From Manihot esculenta (lineage: Eukaryota > Streptophyta > Magnoliopsida > Malpighiales > Euphorbiaceae): 64,000 bases of DNA. The position numbers and the translations under genes are program-made. Shown here one piece after another: positions 29,465 through 44,966 of the stretch. Under the pieces are notes generated by a model, which worked only from the letters and a program-made list of their open reading frames with translations, was not told the DNA's origin and ran no database searches. The stretch covers positions 372,001-436,000 of the forward strand of contig NC_035167.2 in the NCBI RefSeq assembly GCF_001659605.2, in the 5' to 3' direction. How positions within the stretch are numbered: position 1 is the stretch's first letter; each line of letters opens with the position of its first letter.

Positions 29465-31618
29465 TGTAATACCCGGCTAGACTCCGGTATCGGAATTCCT
29501 ACCGTCCGGTGGAATCACGGATGTCGGAAACCTCTAGAAGGGTAAAAACATGTTTTTATAAAATGTTTTCATGTATTTTATGGTAATTGAGTTTTGAATG
29601 AAAAAGACCATAGAGGGAAATCCAGGTTCGGCCGCCGAACCTTTCGGCCGCCGAACATGCATGAGTTTTGGAGTCACTTTCGGCTTTCGAAGGTGGCCTG
29701 GCTAGCCACCTATAAAAGGCCCCATGGCCGAAAATGGGCGAACTTTCTCCCCTATTTTCGGCCAATGGTGAGTCCATGCCCTCCTATGGTTAGTTTCAAT
29801 GATTTCCTTTAAATCTTTCAAATTTTGACAAGCTTTTATCTTATTTTGAAGATTTTTGAGTTATAAACGGAGTTTTGGAGCTTGGAGACCTAAGAAGCTA
29901 GATTCCTCCCATCTCCAAGTTAGGACCGTCTCTCCTCTCGATCTTCAAAAGGTAAGCTTAGATCCTACCCTTCTTGTATGTTTTAAGCAAGTTTTGAGGG
30001 GTTAAGGGGTAGAAATGCATGTTTAGGTTAATGTTGAGTTAATGGACAATGTGTGTTGTTTGAGTTGATATTTGTGTTTGTGTTGGGGTTTAGGATAGTT
30101 TGAGACCCCTATATGCTTGGTGGTATGTGTATGCATGTTGTAGAATAGCTAAATGCATGTTTGAATGGTTTGGGAGGCAAAAATATGCATGAGGAAGCTG
30201 AGTTCTGCCCTTTGAAAGAACTCAGGTTCGGCAGCCGAAGGACTTTCGGCCGTCGAACCTGCCTATGGAGGCAAACTTTTGCTGCCGAACCCTGCCCCCG
30301 AAAGTGGACTTTCGGCTCTGAAAGGGAGTTTCGGCCGCCGAAGGTGTCGCCGAACATGCACGAGTTTCGGATCTGGAAGGAACCTTCGACCGCCGAAGGT
30401 GCATGACTTTCGGCTCTGGAGGGACTTTCGGCCGCCGAACCTGCTGCCGAAAGTGCCCTGTTCATCCTTCCTTTGCATGATTTCTATGATTGTTTTAGGG
30501 TGTTTTAGGTGGTTTTTGGGGAGTATTTTAGAGTCATGTTCATGTATGTTTGGTCCCTCATTTGAGTCCACCTGTGTAGGTTCGGACCCGAGGAACTAGG
30601 GACCCCAGCAGTGAGACAGCTGCTTCAGTGTCTTTTCAGAGCTGGTCTGAGGTGAGTAGAATGACTCTTTATGTTTCAAAGCAAATAATGAAAGTTTTAG
30701 CATGATTCACGCATCATGAATGCCATGAGATATATTAGGTTGTTTGCATTAGAATTCACGAATATGTTGCATTGCATATTATGTTGTTGATGTAGATGAG
30801 CGTTGAATGATCCATTAGCCCTCGTATGGTATGATATGATATGATGATGATACGGTACGGAAGTCCAGGAAGACCCATTCTACGTCCCTGGCACTATGTA
30901 AGAGAAAGTCTAGGAAGACCCATTCTACGTCCCTGGCACATTGGAATGTTATGACATGTTATGTAAGGGAAAGACCAGGATCCATTCTACGTTCTGGCAC
31001 TATTGGAAATGTAGAGGGCTATTGGTGACAAGTTCATCTTTAATGTGAATTATTTGTGATGTGATGCATTTCATGAAAGCATGAATTTTTAATATAATAT
31101 TTTTATTATTCTGCTCACTGGGCTCTGGTAGCTCACCCCCATTCCCTTAATCCCCCAGGTTTGCAGGTACGGGATAGGCTAGGATGTCAGCAAGAGTAAA
31201 TTCATGTTTTATGTAATAGCTAGTTGTGGATATGAGAAAGACAATGTAATGTAAAGTATAGTAATGTAATGATGTATATTGAGGTTTAGAGTTGTGCTTG
31301 ACCCTAGTATGTAAAGTAAATCCCATTTGCACATGATCTGTGAAATGTTTTATTGATGACTTATGTAACCCAAACTTAATGTATGATATGTTACCCCATT
31401 GGAGCATTTGATGAGGGCTCCAATATGGGGTTTTATGTTTATGAGTTTGTGCATGCGCAGGTTAAACTTGGTAAATGTAAAATTTTTATGTATATGTTTG
31501 ATCATGTATGGGATTTAACAGGTATGCAGAATGTATGTTAGGCTTGCTACGAGTCCCGGCGGCCTTATACCGATTTGGATTCTAGGGCCGGTAGCGGTCC
31601 GATTTCCGGGTTGTTACA
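29465..31618 (+). repeat. 3' LTR (2154 bp) of the gypsy element
   Basis: It starts TGTAATACCCGG and ends GGTTGTTACA. Relative to the 5' LTR it lacks about 13 bp near 29584 and a few bases in the first motif cluster, and carries scattered substitutions, some at CpG sites within the TTCGGC motifs. TSD GTATT follows it. Confidence 0.95.
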
Positions 31619-31816
31619 GTATTGTCCCGACATACCAATGTTACTGAAAGCGAGCTATCTCCAACAGCAATGTGGAGGCCTCATCAAACCAGGTTCATGG
31701 AAAATCTCTCAATATAGAATTCTAAACCTTCAAACACTTAAAACCAAAAGGAAACAAAGAAGCCACTCACTCAATCAACAAGGATAAAGTACTGTCGCTT
31801 CCAAGAAGATCACGAT
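31619..31816 (+). mobile_element. Gag fragment of an older Tat-like gypsy element, left part
   Basis: Near the right edge the translation gives YCRFQEDHDHT, matching the degenerate zinc-finger region (CxFHxDHGHxT) of Tat-lineage gypsy gag. The reading frame is interrupted here by the solo LTR at 31817 and resumes at 35783. Upstream frames are shifted and decayed. Confidence 0.6.
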
Positions 31817-34800
31817 TGTAACGACCTGAAAATCGGACAGTTACCGGCGCTAGGATCCAGATCGGCTTAAGGCCGCCGGGACCCGTAGCAAGTCTCACAT
31901 ACAACCTGTATACCTGTTTAATCCCATACATGGTCAATATATACATAAAAATTTTGAACTTTCACATTCATTTACCAAACTTAACCTGTGCATGTACAAC
32001 ACATAAGCATAACCATCAACCCCACACTAGAGTCCTCATCAATACTCCAATGGGGTAACATAACATATAATAAGTTTGGTTTACATAAACAATGATAAAA
32101 CATTTTATATACCATGTACAAAGGGATTAACCAACATACTAGGGTCAAGCACAACTATAAACCTCAATAGATATCATTACATTACATTATTGTAGTATGC
32201 TTTACATTACATCATGTTCATGTCCACATCTAGCTATTACATAAAACATGACTCCTCATTCTTGCTGACCTCCTGATCTATCCCGTACCGCAATCCTGGG
32301 GGATTAAGGGAGTGAGGTGAGCTACAAGAGCCCAGTGAGCAGAATAATAAAACATTACATTTAAAATTCATGCTTTCATGGAATGCATCACATCACAAAC
32401 AAATCACATCAAGGATGAACTTGTCACCATTTAGCCCTCTACACAGTCCAATCATGCCAGGGGCGTAGTGCAGGCACACCTGGACTTCCATATCATATCA
32501 TACATATCCAATCGTGCCGGGGGCGTAGTGCAAGCCACACCCGGACTTTCTTTTACATAGTGCCAGGGGCGTAGTGCAGGCACACTTGGACTTCCATATC
32601 ATATCATCATTATATCATGTCATAACATATGAGGGCTAATGGATCATTCAACATTCATCCACATCAACAACATAATATGCAATGCAACATATTCGTGAAT
32701 TCTAATGCAAGCACCCTAATATATCTCATGGCATTCATGATGCGTGAACCATGCTAAAACTTTCAAAACATGCATACACTCAAATATAAGCTCATAGGGG
32801 TCTCAAACTAGCCTAAACCCCAACCAAAACACATCAAACATACATATACAACATACATTGTTCATATACTCAACATTAACCTAAACATGCATTTCTACCC
32901 CATAAACTTTCATAAAACTCGTTTAAAACATGAAATGAGCTAAGGATCTACCCTTACCTCTTGAAGATCGAGAGGAGAGGTGATCCAACTCGAAGATGGG
33001 AGAGATCTAGCTCCTTGGGTCTCCAAGCTCCAAAACTTGCTCAAAGTTCACAAATCTTCAAAAGCCAAGAAAACACTTGTTAAAACTTGAAAGATTGAAG
33101 GAAAAATCATCAAAAACAACCATGAGAGAGCATGGACTCACCGTTGGCCGAAAATGGAGAGAAAACTCGCCCGTTTCTGTAACGACCCGAAAATCCGGAC
33201 CGCTACCGGCGCTAGGATCCAGGTCGGCATAAGGCCGCCGGGACCCGTAGCAAGCCTAATATTCATCCTGTAAACCTGTTTAATCCCATACATGATCAAG
33301 ACATACATGATAATTTTAAACTTTTCCTTACATTCATTCATTCATTCATTCATTCACCAAACTCAACCTGTGCATGCACTATACATAAACATAATCATAA
33401 ACATTAACTCCTCTTTGGAGTCTCATCAATACCCCAATGGGGTGACATAACATGTATTGAGTTTGGTTCCATAAGCATCATTAAAATCATGTACTCAAAG
33501 GGATTGACAACATACTAGGGTCAAGCACAACTATAAACCTCAATAGACATCATTACATTACATTTCTATACTATACTTTTACATTACATCACATTCATGT
33601 CCACATCTAGCTATTACATACAACATAACTCGACTCCTGCTGACCTCCTGGTCTACCCTGTACCTGCAAGTCTGGGGGTTAAGGGAGAAGGGTGAGCTAC
33701 TAGAGCCCAGTGAGCAGAATAATGGAACATTATAATTAAAACACATGGTAACATGGAATGCATCACATCACAGCTAATTACATCAAGGATGAATTTATCA
33801 CCAATAGTCCTCCACACATTCCAATAGTGCCAGGGGCGTAGAATGGGCCTCGACCTGGTCTTTCTCTTATCATAACATACATAACATAACATTCCAATAA
33901 TGCCAGGGGCGTAGAATGGGCCTCGACCTGGTCTTTCTCTTACCATAGTGCCAGGGGCGTAGAATGGGCCTCGACCTGGACTTCCATACCATACCATATC
34001 ATATCATGTCATACCATACGAGGACTAGAGGATCATTCAACATTCATCCACATCATCAACATAATATGCAATGCAACATATTCGTGAATTCTAATGCAAA
34101 CATCCTATTATATCTCATGGCATTCATGATGCGTGAATCATGCTAAAACTGATTTATTTATTTTATAGCATAAGGAGTTATTCCACTCACCTCTGGCTGA
34201 AGCTCTAATGACTCTGAAGCAGCTATCTCACTGCTGAGGTCCTCGGTTCCTCGGGTCCGAACCTACACAGGTGGACTCAAATGAGGGACCTAACATACAA
34301 AAACATGACTCTGAAATACTCCCCAAAAACTCCCTAAAACACCTTAAAACAATCATAGAAAACATGCAAAGGAGGGCTGAACAGGGCACTTTCGGCGGCA
34401 GGTTCGGCGGCCGAAAGGCCCTCCAGAGCCGAAAGTCATGCACCTTCGGCGGCACTTTCGGCGGCCGAAGGTTCCCTCCAGAGACGAAACTCATGCATGT
34501 TCGGCGGCACCTTCGGCGGCCGAAAACTCCCTTCCAGAGTCGAAAGTCCATTTTCGGGGGCAGGCTTCGGCAGCCGAAAGGCTTGCCTCACAGACAGGTT
34601 CGGCGGCTGAAAGTCCCTTCGGCTGCCGAACCTGGTTTCTCCCAAAGGGCAGAAACTCGGCTCAACAAGCTCCCAAAGCCTCCCAAACTTCTAATCATGC
34701 ATCCAACTCAACCAACACATACATACACACATACATCAACACCTAGGGGTCACAAACTATCCTAAACCCCAACTACAACACATCAAACATGCATATCCAA

Positions 34801-35782
34801 CACACATTGTCCATATAATCACATAAAACCTAACAAAGCTCAACTAACTTAAACATGCCTTTCTACCCCATGAATCAACTTAAAACTTGTTTAAAACATA
34901 CCATAAGCTCAAGATCGGCTCTTACCTCTTGAAGATCGAGAGAGAGACGACCTAAACTTGGAGAACCAAGGAAAAGAGCTCCTGAGTCTTCCAAGCCTCA
35001 AACTTGCTTTAATGCCCAAAAATCTTCAAAACAAAGTGAAAACTCATGAAAATCATGAAAGATCAGAGGAAAAACATAAAAAACGAACCATAGGAGAGCA
35101 TGAACTCACCGTGGCCGAAAATGGGGAGAAAACTCGCCCGTTTCGGCCATAGAGCTCTTATATAGGGCTGGCAGACCACCTTTCGGCAGCCGAACGTGCC
35201 CCCACATCTCATGCAAGTTTGGCGGCCGAACATGAGGTTCGGCGGCCGAACCTTTGAGATTTTCGGAAGCCTGACTTGCCCCCCTAAACCATCCAATGTT
35301 CGGCGGCCGAACCTGAAAATGCCTCCTTGGTCCTTTTTCATTCAAAACTCAGTTCCTTTCTTACTTAAAATCATTAAATACATTAAAACATTTTATAAAA
35401 ACATGATTTTACCCTTCTAGAGGTTTTCGATATTCGAAATTCTACCGGACGGTAGAAATTTCGATGCCGGAGTCTAGCCGGGTATTACAGTTTCGGCCAT
35501 GGAGCCCTTATATAGGGGCAGGCCCGACCACCTTCGGAAGCCTAAAGTGCCTCCAAAACTCATGCCCTCAAGTTCGGCGGCCGAACTTGAGGTTCGGTGG
35601 CCGAACCTGGAAATGCCTCCATGGTCTTTTTCATTCAAAACTCAGCTTCTTTCTTACTTAAAATCATAAAACACATTAAAACATTTTATAAAAATATTAT
35701 CTTACCCTTCTAGAGGTTTCCGACATCCGAGATTCCACCGGACGGTAGGAATTTCGATACCGGAGTCTAGCCGGGTATAACA
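31817..35782 (-). mobile_element. Solo LTR A (minus strand), split by nested solo LTR B
   Basis: Read on the minus strand, LTR A runs from 35782 (TGTTATACCCGG) to 31817 (GGTCGTTACA), interrupted at 33178-35494. Its own length is about 1.65 kb. TSD ACGAT is present at 31812-31816 and 35783-35787. It carries three copies of a GTGCCAGGGGCGTAGTGCAGG unit (about 32455-32600) but fewer TTCGGC motifs than its relatives, because that part is missing. The insertion site is the gag frame of an older Tat-like element. No internal element sequence remains, so it is a solo LTR left by LTR-LTR recombination. Confidence 0.93.
33178..35489 (-). mobile_element. Solo LTR B (minus strand), nested in LTR A
   Basis: A 2312-bp LTR is bounded by TGTAACGACC at 33178 and GGGTATTACA ending at 35489, with TSD GTTTC at 33173-33177 and 35490-35494. 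It contains a dense TTCGGC-N-GCCGAA cluster (34388-34640) and three copies of a CCAGGGGCGTAGAATGGGCC unit (33830-33980). A second motif group lies near the start of the LTR (35170-35320). The insertion is younger than LTR A. Open frames such as 34271-34765 arise from the repeated motif and are not genes. Confidence 0.94.
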
Positions 35783-38768
35783 ACGATCATACGACAAAAG
35801 AATATCAGCAAATAAATGATGAGATCGATAAGCTGATAAAGGACGACACTCTTTAGAAATTAACCAAGAAGGGTAGGGAAGAGAGGAGACTTGAGCCCGA
35901 GAAAACAACTCCTAAAACCACCCCCTGATTAAGAGCCTGTAGGGGTCATACATATAATAATGGAAGGACCTGAGGATGATAAGGAAAAGTAAGCAAACTA
36001 CAAATATAATTATCAGTTCGATAAATTGAAAAAGACCTTTTGAGTCTCAAAGATCATTCGCCTAGAAATTTTATAAGCTAGCCAAGTTGGAGAGTCGGTG
36101 ATTCTCCACTCTCGATATATTTATAACATAAGGAAATTCTTTCAATAAAAAAGGTTAACGAGTTATTTTCATATGTTGTGTTCTTCAGTAATAAGGAACG
36201 ATGAACGATGGAATTGCCTTCTTCCAAAAAGAAAAGAGATTAAGGAGATAAAAAGGGGCCATAAGGCCGATTCTGCCAAGACAAGTCACAAGGTGGGTTC
36301 TGCCAGACCATCCGAGCGTTGTTCCCACTAAACAAGGCCATAAGGCGGGTTTCGCTAGGCCAAGTCACAAGGCGGGTTCCGCTAGACCATCTGGGTGTTG
36401 GTCCCACTAAACAAGGCTACAAGGTGGGTTTTGTCAGGTCAAATCACAATGCGGGTTCTATCAGACCATCCGAGCGTTGGTCCTACTAAATAAGGCTATA
36501 AGGCGGGTTTCACTAGGTCGGGTTCCACAAGGCAGGTTCTGCCAGACCATTTGGGTATCGGTCCCACTAAATAAGACCACAAGGCGGGTTCCGCCAGGTT
36601 AGGTCATAAGGCAGGTTTCGCTAGACCATTCGAGTGTTGGTCCCATTAAACAATACCATAAAGCGAGTTCTGCCAGGCCAAGTCACAAGATAAATTTTGC
36701 CAGACCATTCGGGTATTGATCCCACTTAATAAGGCCATAAGGCAAGTTCTGCCAAGTCAAGTCACAAGGCGAGTTTTGCTAGACTATTCCGAGTATTGGT
36801 CCCACTAAACAAGCCCACAAGACGGATTCCACCAGACCATCTGGGCGTTGGTCCCAATAAATAAGGTGACAAGGCGGATTCCACCAGGCTAAGTTACAAG
36901 GCGGATTCTGCTAGACCATCTGGGTGTTGGTCCCAATAAATAAGGCTATAAGGCGTGTTCCGTCAGGCCACATTACAAGGTAAATTTCACCAGACCATCC
37001 GAGCGTTAGTCCCAATAAACAATGCCACAAGGCGGGTTCTGCTAAGTCAGGTCACATGGTGAGTTCTACCAGACTATGCGTTGGTCCGAATAAACAAGGC
37101 CATAAGGCGAGTTCCACCAGGTCAGATCATAAGGCGAATTCTGTCAGACCATCAGGGGCATGGGCTCCAGTAAACAAGGCCACAAGGCGGGTTCTGCTAG
37201 ACCACAATCTAGGCGTTGGTCCTTATAAATAGGTCATCTATGCCAAGCAGTCACGAGGCAGGCATACCAATCCCCAAAAGGCGAAGGTGTTAATCAAATA
37301 TTAATGTCGACGAGGCGAGTCTTATGACCAAGAATCAAGACGAGTGACTGGATGAAAGCCTCTTATTACAAAAGCACTCAAGGCATTTTATGGTGTAAAG
37401 GCAGGAGTCCGTCAGGCCACGGGCCTAGGTATTAGTCCTATGTGGCAGAAATTCTATAAATTATATTTGTTAGACCGCACGATAAGCCCTGCAAAATGAA
37501 TATGTTTTAGCCTCCTCTTTCGGAGGCAAAAAAGGGCGAGGTCATCGAATTCCTAGTTTGAGATATAACTCCTATTTAAATCGTTGGTATCAAAAAATCA
37601 AGAATAGATATGCAAAATATGCATTTTCATTATACAAAATCACAAGGAGATAAAAGGGACTTGGGCAAGTCTTTATTATATTTGAATCTTTTAAAAAGCT
37701 ATTAGTAGAGGCCCAGTTGGCGGGTTCTCTTCAGCTTCTCGCTTGATCTCATCCTTTGGGAAGACATCATCTGTCCAGGAAAAGCCACATGAAAGACCGT
37801 TTCTCCAACTACCTTCTTGGCCTGATCCTCAGAATCAATCTTGCACCTTCATGAAGACCCGCCTCCGGCTGCTCTTCATAGACAATGATGATATCCTCCC
37901 CACAGATATGATTATTCTCAAGAAAAGAAAAGAAAGTACCCCCATTCATGTCTCCCACAGACAACAATCGTAAATAAAAAAAAGAAAAAGGAGGATTCTT
38001 ATATAGTGGCATAGCTAGCAAAACTTTAAATATGACTCGAAAAATAAGGCTCCCATCATGATCAAGGATAGACGAGATGATGCAAGCACCAAAGGCTAGT
38101 CAAAACATGCTACATAACCAAAAATGACAAACCATCACCTTCAAATCTGAATAATCTAAGATCAGCAGGGAATCTCTGATGCTATATAACAATCACCCAA
38201 AGTAAGTAATGAGCTGTCACCATGAGACTTGGACATATGGCAAGGATTTGATAAATGGAAAATACGGTCCAGCTCGAGAAAAGAAAGACTTGGACACTTT
38301 AACTACTGGTTCATCCTCAAAGACCCGCCCTTCCCTCAACAGGGTGAGTCTCAGCACGAAGTTACATTTATTAAGCACAACCCAACGTATTCCCATTACG
38401 CTTGTAATTGCGGGATTATCAACTTATTAGTTGGCGATATCTCTTATCAAGCAGTCACCCACATTACTGCCGAATTATAAAAAAATATCATATTTATCTC
38501 CATTTTTATAGTATAAAATGAGAAAAATCAGAGAGATAAAAGGATGTTATTCTCTCATACCATTCAAGTTCTAAGCAATCTATTACATTCTTTCTATTTC
38601 GCAGTATATTGATTTGAGTATTGAAGTGACTGCCGGGGACACTCACTATCACCTCACATTCTTTTCTTTATAGGTCTACGTCAATCATAGCGTAGCTCCT
38701 TTCCAGCTACGTCATCAATCTAATCTCTATAACCTCAATAGAAAAATAATCAACGAAAGTGGAAGGAG
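35783..38768 (+). mobile_element. Remnant of a Tat-like gypsy element: gag end, tandem array, possible 3' LTR
   Basis: From 35788 the gag frame interrupted at 31816 continues (TTKEYQQINDEIDKLIKDD), then meets a TAG. This block matches the sequence following the zinc finger in Tat-lineage gag. A 79-bp tandem array occupies about 36250-37230. At 38615-38700, a TGACTGCCGGGGACAC segment followed by CACCTCACATTC and a short T-rich stretch resembles the end of Tat LTRs. No exact LTR boundaries or TSD were found. Short frames at 37743-37973 and 38209-38430 have no recognisable domain. Confidence 0.5.
36250..37230. repeat. Minisatellite-like array, about 12 copies of a ~79-bp unit
   Basis: Each unit carries two AAGGCGGGTT(C/T)-type half-units followed by AGACCATCCGAGCGTTGGTCC and a (T)AAACAAGGCC linker. 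Copies are diverged (substitutions and small indels), and a few have lost a half-unit. The array lies within the Tat-like remnant. It has no open frame and no spacer pattern of the CRISPR type. Confidence 0.8.
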
Positions 38769-41700
38769 AATGTTATGAACTTTTGTGCCTATGTATACAT
38801 TTGGTGAAAAAATTTTCTTTCTTAAAATTTTTCATATCACATAAAATTTTCCATGCGCACCTGTTTTTGACAAAATTTTGCCCATAAAAAGTTAATAATA
38901 AGTATTGAACAGGAAACTGTCACCGGAAAATAAAGACGTAAGTTGACATGGTTATTAGATCTGTTAATAAATAATATATACTAAAAATAATAGTTATTAA
39001 AATATATGTAAATTAATTCAAAATTACTTATAATATGTTCCAAATTTAACGATATCTAAATTCAAGAAAACCCTCCATCAAAAACGACAATTTTCATTGT
39101 ATTTGATACATGTTTCAGTTTCAGATCCAACTTCAATATATATATTCTTGTTTTTGCCGCATAGTTAATTTCTTATCCTGATCATACAGCAAAGAAATAT
39201 ATATATCTGACAGTAAAATTTCTTACCACTTACTCCACTAATTTTCATGTGCAGGTATACATCGACTCCAGCTAGCTATGTTACAGTTTTCTTAACACTT
39301 ACTCCTCGTTTGAATTTTCTTAAGGATTTAGCTTCCGAAGAATTAATGCAATTATGTTAGACTTCACATGGATTTAGCTTGCAAATTAAGGATGCAATTG
39401 AAATGCATTGATCCACTCAAGAGCTATGTGATATTTTTCTTAACATTCACTCCTTGCTTGATTTTCTTCACATGAACTTAGCTTCTGAAGAATCCAATAG
39501 ATAACGTTTCTATATTTATTATTATAAACAGTCTTCTCAGGAATTCCTAATTAATATTTATAATTTCTTATTAGTAGGACTGATCGAATGATACCTACAC
39601 TTGGCACTCCAGCTTTGACTATGGATCTGCTTTGAATTTCCAGTAATCAGATTTTATAATTTAAAAACCACTCCAATACTATTTATTAAAAACTCATATA
39701 TAAATTGCAATTTTTTCCTTTATTTTTTAAAAGACATAATTACAAAATTAATTAAATTCAAATTTCATTAGTTCTATTTCGTTTACATAAATATTACTAG
39801 TTATATGAATTTAGTATATTGATTATTTTAATTGAAAATTATATTTTTTAAGCAAATTAGGAGAAAAATTGTACTTAAAAAAAGGAAAGAAAAGAAAAGT
39901 AACAATCTTTTCCAAAAAACAGTTTGGCATAGTTGATATATATTTTTCTTTTATTTTGTAGGCTTTTCCGTGTGAGTGTTTTTGTTTTTTTAGCTGGGAA
40001 TTGATTATTGGGGTAATAGAATATGATATCTCTTAGATTTACTCATATACACTTACCACCCGATTAAGTTTGTGAGTGCATAAATTAGTTTGAAAATTTT
40101 GAACTATCATTAAACCTATTTGTCAATTGAGATAATTTAATTATCAACTGAGTTAACTCTTGAATAATGAGAATAATTTTCTTTTTGCAAATAAAAAAAT
40201 AAATTTTATAAAATAAAAATATTGTATGTATAATTTCCATTAATTTACAGCGACATAAAATTTCCTACTATAAAAGCTAAAATTGTCCCATACAATATCA
40301 CTATAAATAATTATAGCTAATAATATATATATTTAAAAATTTATAGTAATGACAAAAATTATGAATATTATTTTTCTAATACCAACATTGTTACTACCAA
40401 TAACAATTCTTTTTATAACCACGATAATTTTATTATAAAATAATTGTGGCCATAATTTTATATTAATAACGTGCAATAGTCGTTATAAATTTATATTAAT
40501 AAATTTTATTTTTTAAATAGAAAATTAATTTATATTTAATTGAATATCGAGAGGTGAGGATCATCACTCCAATTCTCTTAAAAAAAAATAGTTTCAGTAT
40601 TATTGTGGCAATTTAAATAAAAAGGTAATAGAAATCCCAATGGTAATATGATATTTTTACTATTTTGAAGAACTTTTTTCTTCTTGAACTTTCCATAAAG
40701 AGATTTAACCGATGGAGAAAGATAAAAAATATTGAAGCTTTGCAAAGGCCAACTGAATATATATAGGCTGATATGATATGAAGGTCTGAATCAGTTATAA
40801 ATATCATTAAAAATATTATGAACTATGTATATATTACATTTACATAGTATTTCTTATATTTATTATTTTTTTTAATTTTATAGACTAAATCAATAGAAAT
40901 GCACAATGCATCGAGTCAAGAGCTATGTTTATTTTCCTTTTTTTTTACCACCGTACCTGTAGGTATGTGACAGTAATTTCTTACCAATTACTCCAATTTT
41001 CACATGGATTTAGCTTGTGGAGAATGCAATATATGCATCGACTAGTGAGCAGCTTTGCGACATTGAATACAAAAGAAGAAAAAATATATATATTTAGAAG
41101 GCTGTCCATTAACTCTTCCAATATCATTGTTTCATTATGATGTCATGTCTCTCTTTACTAAAACTATTTTTTTTTTTTTGCTAATACTAAAACAAAATTT
41201 ATAACTTCAATTTTGTCTGTCGGTTTTAGCATTTTTGAAACATGCATTGTTTAATGTTAATCCACGTCTTGTTAACTTCAATTTTAGCTTTATGTTGTCA
41301 CAAAAAATTAATCTAATTCATGAAAATGTGGAGTTTCTTTCATTCTATCATCTATTAAGAATATCATAAAAAACATTAATTGAGTTTTTTTATATCAACT
41401 TTGATATTTAAACTAATATTCGCGTCTATCTATTTACTATCTATTTACTGTTAATTTTCTTTTCAAATATAACATGATTGATCAATTTTGCATATTAAAC
41501 ATAAAAAAAATTACTAAATTTAGCACGGTAGATAATCAAATATGTAAATAATTATAAACTTCAACTCAGTTTTCATAAAAACTTTGATATAATTATGAAA
41601 TATGTAATATGTCATATCTTGAAATATACTCTTGATTTTTTTTTTAATGATAAACTACTGCAAAACCCTAACAATAACATTACATGAAAAATAAGAAAAT

Positions 41701-41880
41701 AAGTTAAAATTAAATCTACAAGATTATGGATTAAAGCTTAATTACATTACATCTAAAGATATATTTGATTCTGTAAATGGAGAAAGTTGCATTGCACGAT
41801 GAAGCATTGTTTTGTACACATAAAACTAGGGAATCTTACTTTGTCTTAATTTAATGTCATGAGAGATAAGAAACAACAAC
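38769..41880. other. AT-rich intergenic DNA upstream of gene D
   Basis: No gene is visible. A diverged repeat with TTAACACTTACTCC...GGATTTAGCTT(C/G) occurs at about 39290-39370, 39440-39500 and 40975-41040. Everything else is low-complexity AT-rich sequence. Confidence 0.5.
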
Positions 41881-41896
41881 CATGCATGCAGTTCAT

Positions 41897-41902
41897 CACG
41901 TG
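41897..41902. promoter_or_regulatory. G-box (CACGTG) in the gene D promoter
   Basis: CACGTG lies 33 bp upstream of the TATA box. A CATGCATG (RY-type) motif is just upstream at 41881-41888. These are recognised plant bZIP/bHLH and B3 binding motifs; function here is inferred from position only. Gene F lacks both. Confidence 0.5.
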
Positions 41903-41929
41903 GACAATTCCATATCTTTGCATGAACTC

Positions 41930-41938
41930 TATATAAAG
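41930..41938 (+). promoter_or_regulatory. TATA box of gene D
   Basis: TATATAAAG lies 46 bp before the first ATG. The AACTCTATATAA context and the following CCAAGAAG-GAAAACCACACAA leader are shared with gene F. A start about 30 bp downstream would leave a very short 5' UTR. Confidence 0.65.
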
Positions 41939-41975
41939 TGAGGCATTGCCAAGAAGTGAAAACCACACAATCACT

Positions 41976-44966
<2,991 letters not shown>

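Larger units (their letters stand above)
22395..31618 (+). mobile_element. Full-length, inactivated Ty3/gypsy retrotransposon (9224 bp)
   Basis: The structure is complete: 5' LTR 22395-24580, primer-binding site from 24584, gag-pol, purine tract 29452-29464, 3' LTR 29465-31618. The TSD GTATT is at 22390-22394 and 31619-31623. Domain order is gag, protease, RT, RNase H, integrase, as in Ty3/gypsy elements. It cannot be autonomous: gag-pol has several in-frame stops, a frameshift and a large RT deletion. LTRs are alike apart from small indels and scattered substitutions, so the insertion is moderately young; divergence was not computed. Confidence 0.96.

Noticed and set aside
36250..37230. CRISPR-like regular repeats
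   Set aside because: The units are contiguous and diverged, with no unique spacers, and the genome is a plant's.
38209..38480. Overlapping open frames of 73 and 83 codons
   Set aside because: They lie in the Tat-like remnant near its probable LTR, with no domain and no conserved start context.
41946..41975. Upstream start for gene D at 41946
   Set aside because: The codon there is TTG, not ATG. The first ATG is at 41976.
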